Counted from the stretch's first letter, positions 15,251-23,519 are shown. The stretch: 32,397 nucleotides of DNA from Planctomycetaceae bacterium (GCA_016793115.1 JAEUIN010000143.1:1-32397); one strand, 5' to 3'. A program made the numbers and translations. Notes: generated from the sequence alone by a model not told the origin.

Positions 15251-16351
15251 ATGCGCATCAACGCGGGTCCGACAATCATCACCCACGATCCCCAACCGCT
15301 CGTGATGGAGGCGGGGAAAAGATTTCCCCGAGTCAGTATGTCGTTCGGCACCTTCGACGCCGATGCCGCGCTCAACCGCGCGGTGATTCACCCGGTCGAT
15401 CCTCATCGGTTGGCGCCGCCGCCGAGAATCTTCGGCGATGGACTCTACGACGACGTTCAGGCGTCGCTCCTCTCCGGCGACGAAACCGCGATCGAAGCAG
15501 GCCTCGGCCGGCTGTTCGATTCGCTCCGCGAGCGCAAGCTCAACTCCTCCCCCGCCGATTGGACGCAATTCGTCGCCGAAAGCCGGCAGCATCCGATCAT
15601 GCCGCTCTTGCACCAAGATCCGTTCACGTATCGGGCCTTCAGCAAGCCGCGCGGCTATGCCGGCGACGCCGTGATGATGGACTATATCTACGGCCGCGAA
15701 GAACATTGGATGCCGCCGGAAAGTACGCCGCTCGGCCGCGCCATCTTCAATTTCACGACCGGTGCGCCCGCTTCCGAAGGGGTGCGGGCACGCCGGGCCT
15801 ACATCGCCACGCGCATCGATCGACTGGCGGAGAAAGTTCGCCATCCGCACATTTTGGCGATCGCCGCCGGCCATTTGCGCGAAGCGAGCATGTCGTCGGC
15901 CGTGCGTCGTCGCAAGACGGGCCGCTTCATGGCCCTCGACGCCGACGCCCTGAGCGCCGCCGAAGTCGCCGCGAGCTACGGACGGCACGGCGTGGAAACC
16001 GTGACGGCGTCGTTTCGTCGGCTGCTCACCGATCCGGCCGGGGTCGGAGAGTTCGACTTCGTGTACTCGACCGGACTGTTCGATTACTTGAACCAGCGGA
16101 CGGCGCGCCGCCTCGTGCTCGGCATGTTCCAAATGTTGCGGCCGGGCGGCAAGCTGCTCGTCGCCAATTTCCTGCCGGGCATTCGCGACATCGGCTACAT
16201 GGAAACGTTCATGGATTGGACGCTCGTGTACCGCACGCGGCGCGACATGGTCGACCTCACGATGGACATCCCGGAAGAAGACGTGAAGGAAGTGCGCATC
16301 GTCTCGGAAGAATGTCGCAACATCGTGTTCCTCGAACTCAGTCGAAACTAG
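15251..16351 (+). CDS. SAM-dependent methyltransferase (3-hydroxypalmitate methyl ester synthase-like)
   Basis: A 366-residue protein. The segment LLHQDPFTYRAFSKPRGYAG and the following DAVMMDYIYG match a conserved block of proteins annotated as extracellular-factor (3-hydroxypalmitic acid methyl ester) biosynthesis methyltransferases. The C-terminal half is a class I methyltransferase fold: HILAIAAGHLREA in the SAM-binding position, FDFVYSTGLFDYL, and LRPGGKLLVANF. The usual G-x-G-x-G is degenerate. Start is uncertain: ATGs at 15251, 15305 and 15338 are in frame and none has a strong ribosome-binding site; a small hairpin (GGGGAAAAGATTTCCCC) lies inside this zone. If the family assignment holds, it might make a fatty-acid-derived signal, but no cognate sensor is beside it. 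Confidence 0.75.
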   Translation: MRINAGPTIITHDPQPLVMEAGKRFPRVSMSFGTFDADAALNRAVIHPVDPHRLAPPPRIFGDGLYDDVQASLLSGDETAIEAGLGRLFDSLRERKLNSSPADWTQFVAESRQHPIMPLLHQDPFTYRAFSKPRGYAGDAVMMDYIYGREEHWMPPESTPLGRAIFNFTTGAPASEGVRARRAYIATRIDRLAEKVRHPHILAIAAGHLREASMSSAVRRRKTGRFMALDADALSAAEVAASYGRHGVETVTASFRRLLTDPAGVGEFDFVYSTGLFDYLNQRTARRLVLGMFQMLRPGGKLLVANFLPGIRDIGYMETFMDWTLVYRTRRDMVDLTMDIPEEDVKEVRIVSEECRNIVFLELSRN

Positions 16352-16390
16352 TTAGGCGGGACGTAGCGCACCGAGGGCCGCGCGGCGAGG

Positions 16391-16468
16391 GAATTAAAAG
16401 CGCGGAGCGCTGAACGATGTACGGGCGGTCTTGTCCCCTTCATCGCTCAGCGCTCCGCGTTCCTCATT
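16391..16468. terminator. Probable bidirectional terminator
   Basis: A 19-bp stem with one mismatch (16401-16419 with 16441-16459) and a 21-nt loop lies between two convergent genes. Read on the minus strand it is followed by CTTTTAATT; on the plus strand the following TTCCTCATTT is weaker. It may also be a dispersed repeat, since the arms read like other REP-type elements here. Confidence 0.6.
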
Positions 16469-16474
16469 TCCGCT

Positions 16475-16960
16475 TCAATCTCGCGCCTGCCGCTTCGCTT
16501 GCTGGTGCAGCTCGCGCGCAGCGCGGCCGCTGATGCTCGTCTCGCGTAGCAACTCTTTGGCGATTCGTTCGACCGCCGTCCAGACGCCGGGCTGATCGAG
16601 AATGTGCTCCATTTTGTCGAGCAGCCGCGTTTCTTGGCGGCGGAGCGCTCGATCGTTGCTCGGTTGCATGTTGAGGAGTTCGCGCACGAGGCGCAGATCG
16701 CCGCTGCCGGCCTCCCAATCGTAATCGCCCGTGTGTCGCGCCTCCGCGCCGACTCCGCCGAGCAGAATCAGCACTTCCGTTTCGACCGCGTCTTTGAGCG
16801 GGCCGTGTACGCTCTTGTGGAGCTTGCAGTAGCCGGAGCGCAGTTCTTTCGGCGCGATGCTGATCCGCTCGATCGGTCGATTCAATTCGAGCGACATCAC
16901 GGCATGCCCCGCCTCGTGGTAGGCGGTGGCGACGAGTTGCGGGTCGGGCTCGGCGGTCAT
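16475..16960 (-). CDS. Stand-alone FtsH-type (M41-like) zinc peptidase domain
   Basis: A 161-residue protein with the zinc-protease motif HEAGH at H15-H19 (AYHEAGHAVMSLEL), as in the M41 peptidase domain of FtsH. ILLGGVGAEARHTG corresponds to the LLGGRAAE helix, and D88 in GSGDLRLVRELL could be the third metal ligand. There is no AAA+ ATPase domain and no membrane helix, whereas FtsH is normally over 600 residues with both. It could be a free peptidase, a regulatory decoy or a partner of a separate ATPase. A second longer frame overlapping it is Arg-rich and not real. It converges with the methyltransferase gene; upstream lies a large palindrome and then a divergent gene. Confidence 0.75.
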   Translation of the reverse strand: MTAEPDPQLVATAYHEAGHAVMSLELNRPIERISIAPKELRSGYCKLHKSVHGPLKDAVETEVLILLGGVGAEARHTGDYDWEAGSGDLRLVRELLNMQPSNDRALRRQETRLLDKMEHILDQPGVWTAVERIAKELLRETSISGRAARELHQQAKRQARD

Positions 16961-17085
16961 ACGGTAAACGGTGCGGCAGGGCGGGAAAACGCGACATTAT
17001 ACACGCCGCGGCTGCGGTTGTCCGACGCCCCGCACTCCCTGTCCCGAATCCGGCTAAGTGATATAGTCGTGACTGACCCGTATTC

Positions 17086-17164
17086 CACTCGCCCCCGAGC
17101 GCAAGCGCGGGGGACTCCGCGATTCCCGCTCTGATCCCCCTTCGGTGGCGCTCGGGGGCGAGTG
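17086..17164. repeat. Large palindromic REP-like element
   Basis: Perfect 17-nt inverted arms (17086-17102 with 17148-17164) enclose 45 nt that can itself fold, since it holds GGGGGA and TCCCGC-type blocks. It ends 33 nt before the GTG of the TrhO fusion gene, so it would lie in or next to its promoter or leader. No T-run follows. It resembles other intergenic palindromes in the window in being C5/G5-rich. Confidence 0.75.
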
Positions 17165-17197
17165 TATCGTTAGTTTGTTCCTCGTGAGATCGCCGCC

Positions 17198-19003
17198 GTG
17201 AGTTCCGTCGCCGCCCCCATCACCAACATCGCCGCTTACAAGTTCGCGCCGCTGGCCGATCTCAAGCCGCTGCGCGAGCGGTTGCTCGGGCTCACGAAAG
17301 CCTGGAAGCTCAAAGGAACGATTCTCCTCAGCCCGGAAGGAATCAATCTGTTCGTCGCCGGCCCGGCCGAGCGGATCGACGATTTGTTGACGGAACTGCG
17401 GGCGATCCCCGGCCTGGAAGACCTCACGCCGAAGATCAGCGTGAGCGACCGGCAACCGTTCACACGGATGCTGGTACGGATCAAGAAGGAAATCATCGCG
17501 TTCGGGGTCGAGGGGATCGATCCGGTCGGCCGGCCGGCTCCGAAAATCACGCCGCAACAACTCAAGCAATGGCTCGACTCCGGTCGGCCCGTCACGCTGC
17601 TCGACACGCGTAACGACTACGAAGTGAAACTCGGCACGTTCGCCGGAGCGACGACGCTCGGCATCGACCACTTCCGCGAGTTTCCGCAGGCCGTGGTGAA
17701 GTTGCCGGCCGAAATGAAGCAAACGCCGATCGTGATGTTTTGCACCGGCGGCATTCGCTGCGAAAAGGCCGGGCCGTTCATGCAGCGTGAAGGGTTCGAG
17801 CAAATCTATCAGCTCGAGGGGGGCATTCTCAAATACTTCGAAGAATGCGGCTCGGCTCATTACGACGGTGAGTGCTTCGTATTCGATCAGCGCGTCGGGC
17901 TCGATCCGTCGCTGCAGGAAACGCGCAGCGATCAATGCTTCGCTTGCTACGCTTCGCTCACGGCCGACGAACTGCAAGACTCGCGCTACGTGAAGGGCGT
18001 CTCGTGCCCGAATTGTTTTATCGCGCCCGACGAGCGCCGCGAGCGGACGCTGCAAGAACGGCAAGCGGCGCTCTTGGCGGCGGCGACTCCGTTGCCGGGA
18101 AGCACGCCTTACGACAACGATCGCCCGCTCAACGTGCCGCTCGTCGCCGACGGACGAACGTTGCTCGACATGCTCGCCGAACTCTTTGTTCACGTGCCGC
18201 GCGAGCGCTGGGCGGAACTGTGCGCCGCCGGCCGGTTGCTCGACGCCGACGGCCGACCGGTTGCCGCCGACCGTGTGGTGCGGGCCGGCCAGCGCTATTT
18301 GCATCGCCATCCAAACACGGTCGAGCCCGAGGTCGCGACCGACGTACGTTTGCTCCATGAAGACGAGGCACTCGTCGTGCTCGAGAAGCCGGCCCCGCTG
18401 CCGATGCACCCCAGCGGCCGCTTTCATCGCAACACGTTGCAGTATTTCGTGCAACGCGCGTACGAACCGGAGCGGCCGCGGCCGGCCCACCGGCTCGACG
18501 CCAACACGTCCGGCGTCGTCGTCCTGTCGCGCACCCGCCATTTCGCGAGCTTGGTGCAACCGCAGTTCGCGCGGGGCGAGGTCGAAAAAGTGTACTTAGC
18601 GCGGGTGCAAGGCGCGCCCGCGGCCGACGAGTTTGAATGCACGCTGCCGATCAGCGACGAAGCCGGCGACTTGGGATCGCGCACGGTCGATGAAGCGTCC
18701 GGCCAAGCGGCGCACACGAGGTTTCGCGTGCTGCGGCGCTTCGCCGACGGCACGACGCTCTTGGAAGTGCGCCCGCTGACCGGCCGCACGAATCAGATCC
18801 GCGTTCATCTCTGGCAGCTTGGTCTACCCATCTGCGGCGAGCAGACATACTTGCCCGGCCGGCAACTCGGCACCGCGCAAACGCACGCGGTGAACGATCC
18901 CCCGCTCTGTCTGCATTCCTGGCGGGTCACGCTAACGCATCCGCGCTCGCGTGAGCGCGTGAGTTTTTCGGCCTCGACCCCGAAATGGGCCGAACTTCCG
19001 TAA
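17198..19003 (+). CDS. trhO: TrhO-like tRNA U34 hydroxylase fused to RluA-family pseudouridine synthase
   Basis: A 601-residue two-part enzyme. Residues 1-280 match TrhO (YceA), which hydroxylates uridine 34 of tRNA: an N-terminal acylphosphatase-like part, then a rhodanese domain with FCTGGIRCEKAG (catalytic-type C182, plus C188) and a C-terminal Cys cluster (C247, C250, C270, C273) that may bind zinc. Residues 310-370 look like an S4-type RNA-binding segment (LLDMLAELFVHVPRERWAEL). Residues 380-600 are a pseudouridine synthase: HRLDANTSG with catalytic D434, and LTGRTNQIRVHL. PMHPSGRFHRNT recalls the block found in eukaryotic Pus9/RPUSD2 enzymes, some of which modify tRNA position 32. The start is GTG at 17198. 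The whole fusion is one uninterrupted frame, so it is not a frameshift artefact visible here. Cytoplasmic. Confidence 0.88.
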   Translation: MSSVAAPITNIAAYKFAPLADLKPLRERLLGLTKAWKLKGTILLSPEGINLFVAGPAERIDDLLTELRAIPGLEDLTPKISVSDRQPFTRMLVRIKKEIIAFGVEGIDPVGRPAPKITPQQLKQWLDSGRPVTLLDTRNDYEVKLGTFAGATTLGIDHFREFPQAVVKLPAEMKQTPIVMFCTGGIRCEKAGPFMQREGFEQIYQLEGGILKYFEECGSAHYDGECFVFDQRVGLDPSLQETRSDQCFACYASLTADELQDSRYVKGVSCPNCFIAPDERRERTLQERQAALLAAATPLPGSTPYDNDRPLNVPLVADGRTLLDMLAELFVHVPRERWAELCAAGRLLDADGRPVAADRVVRAGQRYLHRHPNTVEPEVATDVRLLHEDEALVVLEKPAPLPMHPSGRFHRNTLQYFVQRAYEPERPRPAHRLDANTSGVVVLSRTRHFASLVQPQFARGEVEKVYLARVQGAPAADEFECTLPISDEAGDLGSRTVDEASGQAAHTRFRVLRRFADGTTLLEVRPLTGRTNQIRVHLWQLGLPICGEQTYLPGRQLGTAQTHAVNDPPLCLHSWRVTLTHPRSRERVSFSASTPKWAELP

Positions 19004-19093
19004 GTCGAAAGCGTCTAGCGCGTAGGGAGAGCGACCCACCCTACAGTCTTCGCGGCGACGTCTGTGACCGAAAATCACGCCGAACTTCTTGCC

Positions 19094-19123
19094 TTGATCT
19101 AACCGCGGCGGTCGGGGTACTCT
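19094..19123 (+). promoter_or_regulatory. Possible promoter before the antiporter gene
   Basis: TTGATC (19094-19099) and TACTCT (19118-19123) are 18 nt apart, 65 nt before the start codon. The block TACTCTGCGG is shared with the site before the AhpD-like gene. Evidence is weak. Confidence 0.3.
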
Positions 19124-19187
19124 GCGGCTGAGCGTCCTCTCTTCGAGTCGGGGCGGTCCGGGCCGATTCACGAGGAGGGCGAGCGCC

Positions 19188-21014
19188 ATGCACAACATCG
19201 ATCTGATCCTCACCCTCACGGCCGGCCTCGCGTTCGCCCTGCTCCTGGGCTATATCACGCAGCGACTCTCGCTCTCGCCGATCGTCGGCTATCTCTTGGC
19301 CGGTCTGTTCGTCGGCCCCTATTCGCCCGGCTTCGTCGCCAATCACGGCCTCGCCGAGCAGATGGCGGAAGTCGGCGTGATCTTGCTGTTGTTCGGCGTC
19401 GGCTTGCATTTCCATTTGAAGGAACTGCTCGCGGTGCGCCGCGTCGCCGTGCCGGGCGCGATCGTGCAGAGCTTAGCCGCGACCGGCTTGGGGACCGTGG
19501 CCGGCTGGTCGTTCGGCTGGGGCTGGACCGGCGGACTGGTCTTCGGCATGGCCATCTCCGTTGCGAGCACCGTCGTGCTGATTCGCGTGCTCGTCGACAA
19601 CAACGATCTGCACACGCCGACCGGTCATATCGCCGTCGGCTGGTTGGTCGTCGAAGACTTGTTCACCGTCGTAGTGCTCGTGCTCATGCCGGCGCTGTTC
19701 GGCGACGCCGAAGCGAGCTTGGCCGACGTGCCGTGGGCGGTCGGCGCGGCTGCGGTGAAAATCGGTCTGCTCGTGGCCTGCACGTTCGTGCTCGGCGGAC
19801 GTTTCATTCCTTGGCTGCTGGGGCGCGTGGCCGCGACCGGCTCGCGCGAATTGTTCACGCTCACCGTGCTCGTCGTGGCGCTGGGCATCGCCGTCGGCAG
19901 CGCGAAGCTGTTCGGCGTGTCGATGGCGCTGGGCGCGTTCTTGGCCGGCATGGTCGTCGGTCGTTCCGATTTCAGCTTGCGGGCCGCAAACGAAGTGCTG
20001 CCGATGCGCGACGCTTTCGCGGTCCTGTTTTTCGTCTCGGTGGGCATGTTGTTCAATCCGTGGTATTTGGTCGAGCATCCGATCATCGTCGCGGCGACGT
20101 TGGCGATCGTCATTCTCGGCAAGCCGCTGGCGGCGCTGGGGATCGTGGTCGTGCTCGGCTATCCGGTGCGCGCCGCGCTGGCCGTGGCCGCGGCGCTGGC
20201 GCAGATCGGCGAGTTCTCGTTCATCCTGGCGTCGCTCGGCAAGCAACTCGGCGTGATCGACGATTCGGCGATGAACGCCATGGTCGCGGCGGCGATCGTG
20301 TCGATCTCGATCAACCCGATTCTCTATCGACTCGTCGACCCGACCGAACGTCGGCTGGCCGGCCGACCGCGGCTGTGGAAGCTGCTCAACGCGCGCTTTA
20401 CGCCGCAGAAGCTCGAAACGCTCGACGGCGAAGACGCGGGCGGCGACGGCCCATCGACGTATCGCGCCGTCATCGTCGGCTATGGGCCGATCGGGCAGAC
20501 GCTCGCGCGCCTCCTGCGCGACAACGAAATCGAGCCCACGATCATCGAGATGAATTTGGAAACGGTTCGCAAGCTCCGTGAGGAAGGCGTGTCGGCCGTG
20601 TACGGCGATTCCAGCCATCAAGACACGCTGCAAGCGGCCGGCGTGGCCGAAGCCGGCAGCTTGATCCTCAGCGCTTCCGGACTGCGCAATTCGGAGGAAA
20701 TCATTCGCATTGCGCGGCAGTTGAACCCCAAGATTCGCGTCTTGGCCCGCACGGCCTATTTGCGCGAGCGTACCGTGCTGCGGCAGGCCGGAGCCGATCG
20801 CGTTTTCTCCGGCGAAGGAGAAGTGGCGCTGGCGATGGCCGAGTTTCTGTTGCTCAAGCTGGGCGCCACGGCCGAGCAAATCGATCGCGAACGCGAACGC
20901 GTGCGGGCCGATCTGTTCGGCGCGCCGAAGCGACGCTTCGACACGACGACCCTTTGGGAGGTGCCGATCCGGGGCGGCGGCGGAGCACCGCCGCCGGATG
21001 TCACAAGGCAATGA
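19188..21014 (+). CDS. CPA2-family cation/proton antiporter with TrkA-N domain (KefB/YbaL-like)
   Basis: A 608-residue inner-membrane protein. Residues 1-390 form about 12 hydrophobic helices with family motifs (LSPIVGYLLAGLFVGP, GVILLLFGVGLHFHLKEL, VVEDLFTVVVLVLMP, MALGAFLAGMVVGRSDF, LAQIGEFSFILASLG). Residues 428-545 are a cytoplasmic TrkA-N/Rossmann domain: AVIVGYGPIGQTLARLL, a second-strand acid in IIEMN, and AVYGDSSHQDTLQAAG, suggesting NAD(H) or nucleotide control. It probably exchanges K+ or Na+ for protons. The C-terminal tail is Gly/Pro-rich (GGGGAPPPD). The start is supported by GAGGAGG about 10 nt upstream. It follows the TrhO fusion by 184 nt; no functional link is evident. Confidence 0.92.
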   Translation: MHNIDLILTLTAGLAFALLLGYITQRLSLSPIVGYLLAGLFVGPYSPGFVANHGLAEQMAEVGVILLLFGVGLHFHLKELLAVRRVAVPGAIVQSLAATGLGTVAGWSFGWGWTGGLVFGMAISVASTVVLIRVLVDNNDLHTPTGHIAVGWLVVEDLFTVVVLVLMPALFGDAEASLADVPWAVGAAAVKIGLLVACTFVLGGRFIPWLLGRVAATGSRELFTLTVLVVALGIAVGSAKLFGVSMALGAFLAGMVVGRSDFSLRAANEVLPMRDAFAVLFFVSVGMLFNPWYLVEHPIIVAATLAIVILGKPLAALGIVVVLGYPVRAALAVAAALAQIGEFSFILASLGKQLGVIDDSAMNAMVAAAIVSISINPILYRLVDPTERRLAGRPRLWKLLNARFTPQKLETLDGEDAGGDGPSTYRAVIVGYGPIGQTLARLLRDNEIEPTIIEMNLETVRKLREEGVSAVYGDSSHQDTLQAAGVAEAGSLILSASGLRNSEEIIRIARQLNPKIRVLARTAYLRERTVLRQAGADRVFSGEGEVALAMAEFLLLKLGATAEQIDRERERVRADLFGAPKRRFDTTTLWEVPIRGGGGAPPPDVTRQ

Positions 21015-21052
21015 GCGTCGTAGGGCAGCGCCCTCCGGGGCGCTCCGCACCT

Positions 21053-21127
21053 GGGTGGCACCGGTGGCTTGTCCACCAGTGCGGAGATACCGGTCGGTCA
21101 CTGGTGGGCGAGCCACCAGTGCCACCC
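21053..21127. repeat. REPIN-like pair of inverted palindromes
   Basis: Two 29-nt arms (21053-21081 and 21099-21127) are inverted copies with three differences; each arm also contains its own smaller palindrome (GGTGG ... CCACC). The pair lies between the convergent antiporter and FadL-like genes and may act as a stop for both, though no T-run is present. Confidence 0.75.
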
Positions 21128-21150
21128 GCCGCACAGTTCGGAAACGCGCT

Positions 21151-22524
21151 CTAGAAATTCACCGTAATACCGGCGTTGAGTATATCGGCCGACACGCGAT
21201 CGGTGATCGCCGTACCCGTCACCGGGCCGACGAGCGGGCTGTAGAGCGGGCCGGTCACCGTGTTCTCGAAGCCGTGGGTGTAGGCGATCGTCGACGACAC
21301 TCGATCGTTCCAACGGTATGTCGCGCCGCAGCTCAACCAATGTTGAATGATGAGCGTCGAGGCGACGTTGAAAAACGCCTGAGCGTCGCGAATTGGGTTT
21401 TCGTTGAACGAATAGCCGACGCGGAGCGTGAGTCGATCGGTCGCGTCGAACTGTACGCCCTGTGCGATCGAGAAGATGCTCTTCCAGCCGAGTCCCGCGA
21501 CGGCGGCCGTCGGCGTGAAGCCGGCCGGGGAGAAGCCGTCGGCGTTGGCGTAGTCGAAGTAGCGGATATCGGTGGCGAGCAGCCACCGCTCGAAGCCGCT
21601 ATAGGCGACTCCGAATGTCGTGATGCTGGGCAGATCGAAGTTGTATTTGAAGTGCGTGGGAAGCCCCAACTCGTCTTGGGAATTTACGCGGAACGGCTCC
21701 ATCCACGCTTGGCTCTTATAGCTCAGGCCGAAGCGGAACTCGCTCGGAGTGATGTAGTAGGTGCCGAGTTGAAAGCCGCCGCCCCAGGCGAGTCGCGTGC
21801 CGCTGCCGGGGCCGTAGGTAAAGTAGCCGTCGGCGTTGGCGTCGTTGGGAGCGCCGAGAAAGAACGGGTCGGCGCTGAAGTTCGCCAGCGTGATGACCGG
21901 CGCGATGCCGAAGGATAGCTGATCGCTCAGGGCGTACGACACGGTCGGCACGACCTGATAGATTTCCGCCTTGGCGTGAATTCGGCCGAGTCCGCCGATG
22001 ACCGTGGCCGGCGTCGCCTGCGGCATCGTTACCGGGTTCGTCGTGCTGGAAGCGTAGTTGGCGCTGAAACCGCCGACGCCGAAGATCCCCAACCCCACGG
22101 TCCACGGCGAACCTTGATTGCGGTGCGTAAAGCCGATCGTGGGAACCGGACAAACGCCCGGCTCGCTTTCGCTTTTGCCGGCCAGATTGATCGGCGGCAG
22201 TCCGGGGCCGAAGGCGTTGGCGTCGACCCGCGATTCGAGGCTTGTCGTCGGCAAGCAAAGGCCGAGGCCGAACGCGACTTCGGAGGAGCGCAGTCCGGAG
22301 ATCGTGGCCGGATTCCAGTTGAGCGCGCCGATGGCGTCGATGGGGGCGGCGGCCGCGGCGCCGCCGAATGATTGATTCGTCGGCCCGACGGATGGAATGA
22401 AGATGCCTTGCCCGCGCGCCGCCGCGGAGCAGGCCGCGACGACGAACGTCGCCGTCAGGGCGCGACGCAGAGCGCCGTTAAGTCGCGCGATCGTCGTGGG
22501 TCGCAGAGTACCGACTAGGGCCAT
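21151..22524 (-). CDS. FadL/OMPP1-family outer-membrane transport protein
   Basis: A 457-residue predicted outer-membrane barrel. After an N-terminal export signal (RRALTATFVVAACSAAARGQ) comes the family block NQSFGGAAAAAPIDAIGALN followed by WNPATISGL, equal to the conserved N-terminal plug region of FadL/TodX-type proteins, which pass hydrophobic compounds through the outer membrane. The remainder is Gly/Tyr/Phe-rich with alternating strands (LSFGIAPVITLANF, FRFGLSYKSQAWMEPF), and the chain ends in a C-terminal Phe (NAGITVNF), as barrel proteins commonly do. AAGGA lies about 9 nt upstream of the ATG. Substrate is unknown; long-chain fatty acids or other hydrophobic molecules are likely. Confidence 0.9.
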   Translation of the reverse strand: MALVGTLRPTTIARLNGALRRALTATFVVAACSAAARGQGIFIPSVGPTNQSFGGAAAAAPIDAIGALNWNPATISGLRSSEVAFGLGLCLPTTSLESRVDANAFGPGLPPINLAGKSESEPGVCPVPTIGFTHRNQGSPWTVGLGIFGVGGFSANYASSTTNPVTMPQATPATVIGGLGRIHAKAEIYQVVPTVSYALSDQLSFGIAPVITLANFSADPFFLGAPNDANADGYFTYGPGSGTRLAWGGGFQLGTYYITPSEFRFGLSYKSQAWMEPFRVNSQDELGLPTHFKYNFDLPSITTFGVAYSGFERWLLATDIRYFDYANADGFSPAGFTPTAAVAGLGWKSIFSIAQGVQFDATDRLTLRVGYSFNENPIRDAQAFFNVASTLIIQHWLSCGATYRWNDRVSSTIAYTHGFENTVTGPLYSPLVGPVTGTAITDRVSADILNAGITVNF

Positions 22525-22987
22525 GACGCTTCATCCTTGAGATCGTCCGTGGAAGCGGTGCGCGCGTAACGTCACAGTTTTGTATCGTCGCGTTGGGGTA
22601 AGGACTTCATCTGCGAACGCGATCCGCTTATGACGACGGGCGATCTGGTGGAAGTCCGCAAAAAAATTGGGCTGACAGGCCGCAGATCGGCCGGCCGTGA
22701 GCTAGGCTATTCGTATCTCAGACTGCCGGACGTAGCGTTCGTTCCGGTTTCGCAAGCTGTAGGAGACGCTTGCGGATTTCGCTAAGGCTTTTCCACGCCA
22801 TCTTAACGCTGTGCTCGTTGACACCCCCCGCGGCTGACATACGGTTCAGTCGCGGGCTCGATTGGGGCGTTCTGCCCCGTCGCGCTTGCATGCCGGTCCG
22901 CTTCGCCGCTCACACAGAGGCCGAAGCGGACGGAGTCATCGTGCAATTTTCGATTTGGTGTCGCCGTTGATCGCCCTTTCTACGCCT
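22525..22987. other. Gene-free region between divergent FadL-like and Hpt genes
   Basis: This 463-nt stretch should hold both divergent promoters; none is clear. Two stem-loops stand out: a 7-bp one at 22751-22774 and an 11-bp one with one G-U pair at 22827-22856 (8-nt loop). Neither is followed by a T-run. No gene-like frame was seen. Confidence 0.45.
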
Positions 22988-23485
22988 ATGTCTACGCTTG
23001 CAGAAAACGTCGCCGGACTTCGCCCGACGTCGGCTGCGTCGCCCGCGCCCGCCGCGGTTGCCGACGCGTCCCGTTCGTCCGCGGCGTCGGCGGCGTCCTG
23101 CGCCGGCGAGTCGCCTGGGCCGCTCCCGCTCGACTTCGCACAACTTGTGCGTCGTTGCATGGGGCGCATCGAACTCGCCGAACGGCTGTTGGCCAGTTTC
23201 CACGATCGGTTTCCGAAAGAGGCCGACGACATTCGCCGATGTCGCAGCGAAGGAGATCTGGCGCGCCTGGCCCGCTTAGTTCATCAATTGAAGGGGACCA
23301 CGGCCAACGTGTCGGCGCCGGCTCTCCATGCCGCGGCCCGCGCCCTCGAGGCGGCCGTGTTGGAAAACCGACTCAACGAATTCGACGGTTACCTCGTGCG
23401 ACTCGACGCAGTGTGGCAAGAATTCCGCGAATTCACCGCGAAACTTCCCCGCACCGGCGCGGCCTTGTCGCCGCACCGCGGCTAA
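22988..23485 (+). CDS. Hpt-domain histidine phosphotransfer protein
   Basis: A 165-residue protein. Residues 1-45 are an Ala/Ser/Pro-rich disordered leader. Residues 48-150 form a helical Hpt domain with the phospho-acceptor motif HQLKGTTANVSAPAL at H99, the bacterial consensus being H-x-L-K-G. It has no kinase or receiver domain and should carry phosphate between other proteins. The start at 22988 is chosen because the frame before it is Arg-rich and unlike protein; no clear ribosome-binding site is present. The response regulator gene begins 34 nt after the stop and the hybrid kinase gene follows, so the three probably form one phosphorelay. Confidence 0.88.
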   Translation: MSTLAENVAGLRPTSAASPAPAAVADASRSSAASAASCAGESPGPLPLDFAQLVRRCMGRIELAERLLASFHDRFPKEADDIRRCRSEGDLARLARLVHQLKGTTANVSAPALHAAARALEAAVLENRLNEFDGYLVRLDAVWQEFREFTAKLPRTGAALSPHRG

Positions 23486-23519
23486 CGACGTACGCCCGAG
23501 GCGAAAGCGGAGCAGGATT

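Noticed and set aside
15178..16413. 411-codon plus-strand frame overlapping the methyltransferase
   Set aside because: Longer than the methyltransferase frame but Arg/Ala-rich and without motifs; the 15251-16351 frame carries the conserved blocks.
19473..21134. 553-codon open frame on the minus strand
   Set aside because: Antisense to the antiporter; the translation is Arg/His/Asp-rich and has no membrane or domain pattern.
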